Shown in pieces: positions 1 through 7,422 of a stretch of 64,000 nt of DNA. The translations under genes were made by a program, and so were the position numbers. The notes under the pieces are model-generated. The model worked only from the letters and a program-made list of their open reading frames with translations, did no database searches and was not told the origin of the DNA. Source of the DNA: an uncultured Phocaeicola sp. (GTDB lineage: Bacteria; Bacteroidota; Bacteroidia; Bacteroidales; Bacteroidaceae); assembly GCA_948579315.1 (NCBI GenBank), contig CAPAOL010000013.1:5682-69681 (forward strand), in the 5' to 3' direction. Every line of letters begins with the position of its first letter. The first letter of the stretch is position 1.

Positions 1-1182
1 GATAGCGCTATTCGCACTAATTTCAAAACTTATCTTTTTCTGGAGAGCGAGTTAAGAGGAAGGGGAGTGGAACATCTTGGCCGGTTTTGGAAGCCGGACG
101 CCCTTGAATCGCTTTCGGACATTGAACTTTTATTATTGACACGTGGCTGGTGTAGGTATTCATTGAATCACTTGCAAGGAGGACAGAAAGAACCCGCATA
201 TCCTATGGAACAAGGATTGTCGATCGGCGGAAAGGTAGAGACCGGTCTGCAAAAGGTTGGCAGCATCACCGTTCAGGCCATACTTCAACAAGATTCCATC
301 CGGCAACTTGTCTTTGCTTCTTTGGATAAGGATGGGCATTTCGCATTGTCCGACTTTTCTTTTGAAGGGACAAAGGAGGTGATGTTTTCTGCCACCGACG
401 GCAAGAAACGGACCTTTCCCATTGTGATGGATGCTCCCGTTCGTATGCCTCCCGCTTCTTACATTTCTTCTTTATATATGCCCGATTCCTTTCAGGCTCT
501 TCCTTTCGGAGAAGGGACCATTCGGCTGGATGAAGTGAAAGTGACAGCCCGTAAGAAGGGTCAGATGGAGAAGCGTCGTCCGTATAGTGAAGGTTTTGTA
601 AAGAGTACTTTTGATGTCGGAGAGAATAATTATGGAGATATCCGCCGGCTGTTGCCGAGGGTGCCCGGACTAACCATGATTTTCAGTAAGGAGAAATCGA
701 AAGGAAACCTGACCTATGCCCACATGAATGGCACGCCCAGTGGTTCTATGGTCACTTTTGTTTTGGACGGGTTGGTGGTGAAAGATTCGGAAATGGTTTA
801 TAGCATGGATGTCTCGCATGTGGAACGAATCGAAGTGTTGCAGCAAACGGCAACCATGTTCGGAGGGTTCAACAGTCAAGGCGGTATTGTTGCCATCTAT
901 ACCAAAAGGGTGGGTGATGCTACGGTTTCCAACAAACAGATTTGTCAATGGATAGGGTTCAATCAGACGAAAGAGTTTTACGTCCCTGCTTTATCCGATT
1001 CCTCGTTCATTCAGAATACGCGACCACGTCATACCCTATATTGGAATCCGAATATTGCTACCGATGAGAGTGGCAAGGCAAAAGTCTCTTTCCTGTTGAA
1101 AAAATCGGAAGCGCAACTGACTCCGATTATTCATAGTGAAGGTTATTCTAAAGAGGGTTTGATTGGAGCAGATTATCGGTAA
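1..1182 (+). CDS. TonB-plug-containing surface protein, C-terminal part
   Basis: The reading frame is open from the first base of the window, so the gene starts upstream and only about 393 C-terminal residues are seen. The GTG at 67 is internal. A carboxypeptidase-regulatory-like stretch follows the LLTRGWCRY motif. A TonB-receptor plug-like domain follows (LDEVKVTARKK, then DIRRLLPRVPGL, VLDGLVV and VERIEVLQQTATMFGG). The tail, with TLYWNPNIATDESGKA, ends like large Bacteroidota macroglobulin-type proteins that carry a plug but no beta-barrel. A role at the outer membrane is inferred from the family. The substrate cannot be told from this fragment. Confidence 0.75.
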   Translation, partial: DSAIRTNFKTYLFLESELRGRGVEHLGRFWKPDALESLSDIELLLLTRGWCRYSLNHLQGGQKEPAYPMEQGLSIGGKVETGLQKVGSITVQAILQQDSIRQLVFASLDKDGHFALSDFSFEGTKEVMFSATDGKKRTFPIVMDAPVRMPPASYISSLYMPDSFQALPFGEGTIRLDEVKVTARKKGQMEKRRPYSEGFVKSTFDVGENNYGDIRRLLPRVPGLTMIFSKEKSKGNLTYAHMNGTPSGSMVTFVLDGLVVKDSEMVYSMDVSHVERIEVLQQTATMFGGFNSQGGIVAIYTKRVGDATVSNKQICQWIGFNQTKEFYVPALSDSSFIQNTRPRHTLYWNPNIATDESGKAKVSFLLKKSEAQLTPIIHSEGYSKEGLIGADYR

Positions 1183-1505
1183 TTTATTATTTTATGTTAG
1201 ACATTATCTTTAATCATAGCAAGCATCATTTCTGATCCATTCGTTGGTACCTCCGACAACGGACACTCTACGAACGTAGGATGCCTTTCACCTCTTCAAC
1301 ATCTTCTGTTTCGCTTTATTCATCGGTGATAGCGGGTGAAGGCCATAAGCTTCACCTGCCTCTTCATTAGGGCTTCTTTTGTTTTCAACTAGTTCCATTT
1401 TTTGTTTCATACTTTGAAACGAATCGTTTCATGCCTTGAAACTTTTAGTTTCTAGCGCTTGAAACAAAAAGTTTCAGCAGGCTGGAAACTAGTTAGAACG
1501 CAACT
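1183..1505. other. Gene-free region with hairpins and a palindrome array
   Basis: No credible gene is seen between the two convergent genes. A ten-pair hairpin (GCGGGTGAAG at 1332-1341 with CTTCACCTGC at 1350-1359) could serve as a terminator. It is followed by the four-unit palindrome array annotated separately at 1387-1494. Confidence 0.6.
1387..1494. repeat. Tandem palindrome array, GTTTC...GAAAC units, period 22-23
   Basis: Four palindromic units follow each other: 1404-1420, 1426-1442, 1448-1465 and 1471-1489. Each begins GTTTC and ends GAAAC, and units are separated by 5-8 bases. Interiors differ but stay partly self-complementary (AGCGCT in unit 3, CAGC..GCTG in unit 4). The array is bracketed by the palindrome AACTAGTT at 1387-1394 and 1487-1494. 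There are no unique spacers, so this is not a CRISPR array. Function is unknown. Arrays of the same architecture lie at 28636-28717 and 54126-54212. Confidence 0.8.
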
Positions 1506-1847
1506 TTACCAATTATACTCATCCGTGTAGCTGTCAAAGACCGGTTCTTCGGTGATACCTTTCCGGCGAAAAAGTTGGCGGATATAGTTTTGGTCTGCGG
1601 GGCTTAGGAAACGCTCTTCGCGATAAAAGCGATAGTAAAGCGTTTTTCCGAAATGTCCGATCAGTTGTTGCTTGATGTTTGTTCCGTCCTTATAAGGTAC
1701 GTTGTCCAGCAGGTGGCTGATACCCCATGCCACATGTATCTTTTCTGCGTTTTGGAAGTGGGGACAGTCAATGCCGGTGGTCGGAATACACATTGGGTTT
1801 ACGATGCTGATGTAGGACGTGTCAGCGGTAGTGAGAAGTGCAGCCAC
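1506..1847 (-). CDS. DUF6078-like small protein, 5' end damaged or non-standard
   Basis: The 113-residue product from a GTG at 1847 contains YISIVNP, GISHLLDNVPYKDGTNIK, LIGHFGKTLYYRFYREERFLSP and FDSYTDEYNW, which I recall from the Bacteroides-specific DUF6078 family. Function is unknown. Protein-like coding continues upstream of the GTG, in the same frame, with FNYARCYNEQCPKACNCLRR, which is how such proteins begin, back to about 1925. The only ATG there (1941-1943) is followed after three codons by two in-frame TAA codons (1929-1931 and 1926-1928). The gene therefore either starts at a non-ATG codon or has lost its start. Confidence 0.6.
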   Translation of the reverse strand: MAALLTTADTSYISIVNPMCIPTTGIDCPHFQNAEKIHVAWGISHLLDNVPYKDGTNIKQQLIGHFGKTLYYRFYREERFLSPADQNYIRQLFRRKGITEEPVFDSYTDEYNW

Positions 1848-2030
1848 CCGACGCAGGCAGTTACAAGCTTTCGGACATTGCTCGTTGTAGCAGCGGGCGT
1901 AGTTGAAAGGGACTGTTTTGTTTTTTTATTAATTGTTGTTCATTTTATATTGTATATTACATACATGATTGACAAAGGTAGTACTTTTATTGTGGAAAGG
2001 TACAATTTGAAAAAGAAAAAACGTGAAAGG

Positions 2031-2058
2031 ATGGGTGAAGGGAACACCCTTCACCCAT
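2031..2058 (-). terminator. 12-pair perfect hairpin behind the AAA ATPase gene
   Basis: ATGGGTGAAGGG (2031-2042) and CCCTTCACCCAT (2047-2058) pair fully around a four-base loop. It lies 56 bases past the stop of the leftward ATPase gene. Read on the minus strand, a T-rich tract follows after about a dozen bases, so termination is plausible but not textbook. The same word recurs as GTGAAGGGTGAAG at 2091-2103. Confidence 0.5.
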
Positions 2059-2114
2059 AAACTGTTTATAGATAGGATAATACAAGGAAAAGTGAAGGGT
2101 GAAGAGATTGTTCA

Positions 2115-3872
2115 TTATAACTCTTCGCATACCCGCATTTCCATACCTTTATATACCACTACAATCTTGTGTAGTTGCGTGGAGCCAATAGCTTGTTTCA
2201 CTGTGTCCGTATCGGCATAACGGTTGGCTTGAGCGATGGCTTCCTGACGCAATTCTTCCACACGGTTTTCGGAATCGCGATATTTGGCGTATTTCAACTC
2301 AACGATGTAGCTGTGTTTCATGTCAGAATATATGTCCAACATGGGACAGAGGAAAATATCGACGTAACCCGCTTGTGTATCTTGCTCGGAGATAGGGCGG
2401 TAGAAGCGGTTTTGCGCAGTCATTGCCAAGGTGAAGCCGTGAACGAAGAATTCGCCCTTTTGCTTGTCACGCTGGGATGCATAACGTTTTAGGCAGTCGG
2501 CAATGTAGCTGAAATAGGCTTGCCAATTGCCATCATAGGCGAGCTGACTTGAAAGTTCGCTCTTTTCGTAGCTGCTGAAATTCAAGTCTGCGTCGTTATA
2601 GGTATTCAGCAAATAAGTGTAGAGCTGCTCTTGAACCACCAGGTTCGGAATGGTCAGTTTGGTCTTGCCTTTATATATTCCGCTAATGGTCAACATTCCG
2701 AAATAGTAGAGCAGGCTTATAAAATTGTCAGGATTGGTGATGTTGACGGCAGGGAAACCTTTCTTCAGTTCGCCAGTGATATAACCTTGACTCACTAAAG
2801 TCTGAATGACGGAAGCATCGTGCGCAAACTCCTTATCCTTTCGAATGAGCATACGCAGCTTTTCATAGTCGATACGTATATTATCTTCTATCATTTCTCG
2901 TGGTGCTTTGCCGTTATCTATGTAATTCTTCACGAAGTAGAGCACCATGTTGGAATTGTACATGGTAGTTTCACCGTAACAATCCTGCGCGAAGCAATAA
3001 TTGTCGTACCACGGTTTCATTATTTCTATCAGTTCGTCAACAGTATGGTGGAAAGGACTGTTCGTTGAATAATAAGTCAGCATTTCGCGCACTTCTTCTT
3101 CGGTGAACCCCATCATTTGGTTAAATTGGGGGGTAAGTGAGTAGTTTGTGCCGATGTTGAAGCCACTCGTCAGGTCATCCATCGTTACGGGGCTTACGCC
3201 GGTGATGAAACAACGCTCTATGCTGGAGTAAGTTCCTGCCTTCACCTTATTGAAGAAAGCACGCAGATAACCTTCGCCATGCGTTTCGTCAGTGTAGCGG
3301 TGCAAGCTTTCGGCATCGGAAAGGATGGCGTTGGTGAAGTGGTCGTATTCGTCGATGAAGAGATACATTTTCTGTCCGGCACGTTCGCAGGCTTGATAGA
3401 GGTAGTCCAACTGCTCTACGGCTCCATTCACTTGGCGTAGTTCTTCTAGCGTCTCCGGTGGCAGAAGGTCGGCATATATCTTGCAAAAGTTCATGAAAGT
3501 AATGCTGCAATGTGCATCCAGTCCCTTTCGATAATCATTCAGTTCGCCGGTGATACCTGAAAAGTTGAGGTAAAGTACCAGATAGCTGTTGCGGTTTGCT
3601 GTGGGATGTTTCCCGATGTAGAGGTCGCCGAATAAGTCGTTGAACTTATCGCGGGTACGTACATCGTAGTAGTGTTGCAGTACGTTTAGCGTGAGGCTCT
3701 TGCCGAAACGGCGGGGACGGATGAAGAAAAAGAACCGGTCTGCCTGCTCTATCATAGGAATGAAGCGGGTTTTGTCTACATAATAATAGTCTTCGCGGCG
3801 GATGACTGCGAAGTTCATCATACCGTAAGGCAAACGCTTTCTGTTGGGTACTATATATTCCATTGGATCCAT
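2115..3872 (-). CDS. AAA-ATPase-like / PD-(D/E)XK nuclease fusion (pfam09820 + DUF1703)
   Basis: The 585 residues have two parts. The N-terminal AAA-ATPase-like domain carries VDKTRFIP, a Walker A variant RPRRFGKS (first glycine replaced by arginine, as is usual in this family), a Walker B-like KMYLFIDEYDHF and the family motif RCFITGVSPVTMDDLTSGFN. The C-terminal part is a restriction-like nuclease domain with YIVELKYAKY (the E-x-K core). Such genes are multicopy in Bacteroides. Their role is unproven; defence or mobile-element functions have been suggested. The ATG at 3872 is preceded by a strong GGAGG, and a -7 word (TATCTTTG, minus strand, 3930-3937) lies upstream. It stands alone and is unrelated to its neighbours. 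Confidence 0.85.
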   Translation of the reverse strand: MDPMEYIVPNRKRLPYGMMNFAVIRREDYYYVDKTRFIPMIEQADRFFFFIRPRRFGKSLTLNVLQHYYDVRTRDKFNDLFGDLYIGKHPTANRNSYLVLYLNFSGITGELNDYRKGLDAHCSITFMNFCKIYADLLPPETLEELRQVNGAVEQLDYLYQACERAGQKMYLFIDEYDHFTNAILSDAESLHRYTDETHGEGYLRAFFNKVKAGTYSSIERCFITGVSPVTMDDLTSGFNIGTNYSLTPQFNQMMGFTEEEVREMLTYYSTNSPFHHTVDELIEIMKPWYDNYCFAQDCYGETTMYNSNMVLYFVKNYIDNGKAPREMIEDNIRIDYEKLRMLIRKDKEFAHDASVIQTLVSQGYITGELKKGFPAVNITNPDNFISLLYYFGMLTISGIYKGKTKLTIPNLVVQEQLYTYLLNTYNDADLNFSSYEKSELSSQLAYDGNWQAYFSYIADCLKRYASQRDKQKGEFFVHGFTLAMTAQNRFYRPISEQDTQAGYVDIFLCPMLDIYSDMKHSYIVELKYAKYRDSENRVEELRQEAIAQANRYADTDTVKQAIGSTQLHKIVVVYKGMEMRVCEEL

Positions 3873-3929
3873 TTTCTGTCCTCCTGCTTCTTATATATTA
3901 TAACTTGCTTATTAATAGCGTTAACGACA

Positions 3930-3937
3930 CAAAGATA
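3930..3937 (-). promoter_or_regulatory. Bacteroides -7 element for the AAA ATPase gene
   Basis: The minus strand reads TATCTTTG, an exact TAnnTTTG, about 58 bases before the ATG. Confidence 0.6.
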
Positions 3938-4091
3938 GTAAAAGTTCTTGTTGGGTACGAGGCATCCTCAAAAAAGTATTGGAAAAACTCATTCACACTA
4001 AGAGCTGTAGCCCTGGCAAAGCTATTCTGAAACAGCAGTGAAGGGGTGGAAATAATTCTCAAGATTAGCTTGTATTTACTGAAAGATACTG

Positions 4092-4099
4092 TATTTTTG
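4092..4099 (+). promoter_or_regulatory. Bacteroides -7 element for the DUF456 gene
   Basis: TATTTTTG matches TAnnTTTG and lies 23 bases before the ATG at 4122, giving a very short leader. Confidence 0.6.
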
Positions 4100-4121
4100 T
4101 GCAGAACTAAAAAAACAGATT

Positions 4122-4601
4122 ATGTTGGACATTATTTTGATCGTAATTAGTGCCCTTTGTATGATAGCTGGGTTAACAGGTTGTATTCTGCCGTTTCTTC
4201 CCGGTCCGCCTATTGCTTATGTGGGGTTGGTTATTCTGCATTTCACGGATAAGGTACAATATTCTACGACACAATTAATCGTATGGTTATTGATTGTAGC
4301 TGTTTTGCAGGTATTGGACTATTTCATTCCGATGCTGGGAAGTAAATATAGTGGCGGTAGTAAATGGGGGAATTGGGGATGTATGATAGGAACTCTTGTC
4401 GGTCTTCTTTTTTTGCCTTGGGGTATTATTCTCGGTCCGTTTCTGGGGGCGGTGATGGGTGAATTATTAGGAAATAAAGAATTCTCGCAGGCACTTAAAT
4501 CAGGTGTAGGCTCATTACTCGGATTTATATTCGGAACTTTGCTGAAGTTTGTTCTCTGCGGTTATTTTTGCTATCAATTTATTACAGGTCTTATTCAATA
4601 A
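4122..4601 (+). CDS. DUF456 family membrane protein
   Basis: This 159-residue, very hydrophobic protein has about four to five membrane segments. The glycine-rich loops GCILPFLPGPPIAYVGL and GPFLGAVMGELLG are the hallmark of DUF456. The length is normal for the family. Function is unknown. It is a single gene with its own promoter close in front, transcribed away from the ATPase gene and convergent with the arabinose locus. Confidence 0.85.
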   Translation: MLDIILIVISALCMIAGLTGCILPFLPGPPIAYVGLVILHFTDKVQYSTTQLIVWLLIVAVLQVLDYFIPMLGSKYSGGSKWGNWGCMIGTLVGLLFLPWGIILGPFLGAVMGELLGNKEFSQALKSGVGSLLGFIFGTLLKFVLCGYFCYQFITGLIQ

Positions 4602-4779
4602 CCTATTTGATGTTGTAAAATATTCGTAAGAATAACCTAGCTATTGTCTTTACATAGAATCCAAGGCTCACTGGGTTCAGATTTCCCTATTGCCAGTGCA
4701 TCGGTCGGAACCTTTTTCAACGCTTCCTCCATCTTAATTTTATTTCCGAAATGATAAGCGGCTGTACCAATATAAAAAT

Positions 4780-4810
4780 AAAGCTGTCCTTCAAAAAGAA
4801 GAACAGCTTT
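4780..4810 (-). terminator. Intrinsic terminator of the arabinose operon
   Basis: A 13-pair stem with one G-T pair (AAAGCTGTCCTTC at 4780-4792, GAAGAACAGCTTT at 4798-4810) has a five-base loop. On the minus strand it is followed by TATTTTTATA. It lies 26 bases past the rpiB stop, so it closes the leftward operon. Confidence 0.8.
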
Positions 4811-4836
4811 ACACCTATTTAGTTTATCTTCGAGCT

Positions 4837-5271
4837 TTATTTTGCCGGAATCTTATCAATACGGTTCTGATGACGACCGCCATCAAATTTGGTAGAGAAG
4901 AACTCTGTCAAAATCATATCCGCTTCTTCAGTGCTGATGAAGCGTCCCGGCATAACCAGTACATTAGCATCATTGTGCTGACGAGCCAGGTGTGCGATCT
5001 CTGCATTCCAACAGAGAGCAGCACGAACCCCTTGGTGCTTGTTCAGCGTCATATTGATTCCGTTTCCACTGCCGCAGATAGCGATACCGGGATAACATTC
5101 TCCCGATTCCACTGCAAGAGCCAGTGGGTGAGCATAATCCGGATAGTCTACGCTTGCGGTAGAGTTAGTTCCGAAATCTTTGTAAGCCCAGCCTTTTGCT
5201 TCCAACCAGCCGCGAACATATTCTTTCAGTTCAAAACCGGCATGGTCGCATGCTAATCCGATTGTTTTCAT
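4837..5271 (-). CDS. rpiB: Ribose-5-phosphate isomerase B
   Basis: The protein interconverts ribose-5-P and ribulose-5-P in the cytoplasm (RpiB/LacAB family). Its 144 residues are the normal length. Visible motifs are the N-terminal CDHAGFELK, the phosphate/active-site loop ICGSGNGI (RpiB proteins use a cysteine here) and the anion hole stretch RHQNRI near the end. Its ATG overlaps the tkt stop by one base (TAATG), so the two are translationally coupled. As last gene of the arabinose locus it links the pathway product to the pentose phosphate cycle. Confidence 0.95.
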   Translation of the reverse strand: MKTIGLACDHAGFELKEYVRGWLEAKGWAYKDFGTNSTASVDYPDYAHPLALAVESGECYPGIAICGSGNGINMTLNKHQGVRAALCWNAEIAHLARQHNDANVLVMPGRFISTEEADMILTEFFSTKFDGGRHQNRIDKIPAK

Positions 5272-7280
5272 TAGAGCATTGCTTTTACTTGGTTATATAC
5301 GTTCTCGGCAGTAAATCCAAGTTTCTCATCCAATACTTTATAAGGAGCGGAGAAACCGAAAGATTCCAATCCCCAAACTTTACCGTGGCAACCTACCAGA
5401 CCTTGAAGAGTGACAGGCAGACCGGCAGTCATACCGAAAATCTTCGCATCTGCCGGAAGAATAGCTTCCTGATATTCTTTCGGTTGGTTGCGGAACAGAC
5501 CTTCAGACGGAGCAGATACAATGCGTACCTTCACGCCATCTTTGCGAAGCAACTCTGTGCCGGCTACCAATGTAGATACTTCAGAACCTGAAGCTACCAG
5601 GATAACATCCGGATTTTCGTCAGAACCTGCTACGATATAAGCACCCTTAGCTGCTTGTTCGTAATCTGTTCCTGCCGGTAAATTGGCAATATTCTGACGA
5701 GAGAAGATCAATCCTGTCGGAGTAGACATATTTTCCATAGCAAGTTTCCAAGCGATGGTTGTCTCTTCTGCATCAGCCGGACGAAGTACCAACATAGAGT
5801 TGTGTCCCTTATGGTTTTTCAGTTTTTCCATCAGGCGGATTTGAACTTCCTGTTCTACCGGTTCGTGAGTAGGACCGTCTTCACCTACGCGGAATGCGTC
5901 GTGTGTCCAGATGAATTTCACCGGTTGTTCCATCAAAGCAGCCATACGTACGGCAGGTTTCATGTAGTCGGAGAATACGAAGAATGTACCGCAAGCAGCA
6001 ATCACACCACCGTGGAGAGACATACCGATACAGATACAAGCCATTGACAATTCAGATACACCTGCCTGGAAGAATGCTCCGCTGAAATCACCTTTCTTGA
6101 AAGAATGAGTCTTTTTCAGGAAACCGTCAGTCTTGTCAGAGTTAGAAAGGTCGGCAGAAGCAACGATCATGTTTTCTACCTGTGTGGCAAGTGCGCTCAG
6201 TACAGTTGCAGATGCAGCACGAGTAGCGCTACCGGCTTTCTGTTCGATAGCAGCCCAGTCTACTTTCGGAGCTTTGCCTGAGAAGAAGAGTTCCAGTTTT
6301 GCAGCCAGTTCCGGATTTGCTTTCGCCCATGCAGCTTTCTTTGCATATTTTTCAGCAACGATCTTCTTCAGTTCTTCTGTTCTTTTTGCATACAGTTCGG
6401 CTACTTCCGGGAATATAACGAACGGGTTAGTAGGATCACCACCCAGATTCTTGATTGTATTTACGTATGCGTCGCCACCGAGAGGAGCACCATGTGTAGC
6501 GCAGTTAGCTTCATAGCTGCTGCCGTCTGCCTTGCGTGCACCTTTACCCATTACGGTTTTACCGATAATCAGAGTCGGACGTTCTTTTTCAGCCTGTGCT
6601 TCTTTGATTGCCGCACGGATTTCGTCAGGATCATTACCGTTGATATTAAGTACGTTCCATCCCCATGCTTCATATTTCATGGCAGTATCTTCAACGGTTA
6701 CGTCTTTCGTTTCTGTTGAAAGCTGAATATCGTTGGAGTCATAGAACATAATCAGGTTGTCCAATCCCAGTGCACCGGCAATACGTCCGGAACCTTGAGA
6801 GATTTCTTCCTGAATACCACCGTCAGAGATGTAAGCGTAAATAGTCTGATTCATCACCTCGTCGAAACGGGCTTTCAAGAATTTGGCAGCGATAGCAGCA
6901 CCTACTGCAAAAGTGTGTCCTTGTCCTAGTGGACCGGAAGTATTTTCGATGCCACGCATGATATCCACTTCAGGGTGTCCCGGAGTAGGGCTTCCCCATT
7001 GACGGAATTCTTTCAGCTCGTCCAGCGTGAATTTTCCTGTCAATGCCAACGTAGAATAAAGCATTGGAGACATGTGGCCCGGGTCGAGGAAGAAGCGGTC
7101 ACGTCCTTCCCAACGGGGATTTTCAGGATCGTATACTAGAAACTCAGAGAAGAGTACATTTACAAAATCAGCACCACCCATGGCGCCACCCGGGTGACCG
7201 GAATTGGCTTTCTCAACCATTGAAGCAGCAAGAATACGGATGTTATCCGCTGCACGATTCATAAGTTTGTTATCGTTCAT
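5271..7280 (-). CDS. tkt: Transketolase
   Basis: This 669-residue thiamine-diphosphate enzyme moves two-carbon units between pentose and other sugar phosphates. It has the three expected domains. The N-terminal TPP domain has NSGHPGGAMGGADF. The pyrimidine domain has the E-containing FFQAGVSELSMACICIGM and the THDAFRVGEDGPTHEP loop. The C-terminal domain is last. The diphosphate-binding GDG motif reads SDG (ISDGGIQEEISQG), a departure from E. coli-type enzymes. It sits upstream of rpiB with a one-base overlap. A -7 word at 7317-7325 gives it its own promoter inside the arabinose locus. Confidence 0.95.
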   Translation of the reverse strand: MNDNKLMNRAADNIRILAASMVEKANSGHPGGAMGGADFVNVLFSEFLVYDPENPRWEGRDRFFLDPGHMSPMLYSTLALTGKFTLDELKEFRQWGSPTPGHPEVDIMRGIENTSGPLGQGHTFAVGAAIAAKFLKARFDEVMNQTIYAYISDGGIQEEISQGSGRIAGALGLDNLIMFYDSNDIQLSTETKDVTVEDTAMKYEAWGWNVLNINGNDPDEIRAAIKEAQAEKERPTLIIGKTVMGKGARKADGSSYEANCATHGAPLGGDAYVNTIKNLGGDPTNPFVIFPEVAELYAKRTEELKKIVAEKYAKKAAWAKANPELAAKLELFFSGKAPKVDWAAIEQKAGSATRAASATVLSALATQVENMIVASADLSNSDKTDGFLKKTHSFKKGDFSGAFFQAGVSELSMACICIGMSLHGGVIAACGTFFVFSDYMKPAVRMAALMEQPVKFIWTHDAFRVGEDGPTHEPVEQEVQIRLMEKLKNHKGHNSMLVLRPADAEETTIAWKLAMENMSTPTGLIFSRQNIANLPAGTDYEQAAKGAYIVAGSDENPDVILVASGSEVSTLVAGTELLRKDGVKVRIVSAPSEGLFRNQPKEYQEAILPADAKIFGMTAGLPVTLQGLVGCHGKVWGLESFGFSAPYKVLDEKLGFTAENVYNQVKAML

Positions 7281-7316
7281 ATCATTAAAATTTAATTGAT
7301 TTCTGTCAGATTGTTC

Positions 7317-7325
7317 GCAAAGATA
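7317..7325 (-). promoter_or_regulatory. Bacteroides -7 element for tkt-rpiB
   Basis: The minus strand reads TATCTTTGC, an exact TAnnTTTGC, about 37 bases before the tkt ATG. It suggests the two pentose-phosphate genes can be transcribed independently of arabinose. Confidence 0.65.
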
Positions 7326-7422
7326 ACTCTTTATGTGGATTTAACAATTCAAAAGAGCTATCTTTTTTATCGACAATATTACGGTCTTCTTGTTTGTGAT
7401 ACAATAAGTAATTGCCCTAAAA

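Noticed and set aside
1387..1494. CRISPR-like array
   Set aside because: The repeating units are themselves palindromes 5-8 bases apart. There are no 30-base unique spacers and no cas genes in the window.
1653..2060. 135-residue plus-strand frame over the DUF6078 gene
   Set aside because: It is antisense to a recognised family and crosses a gene-free AT-rich stretch.
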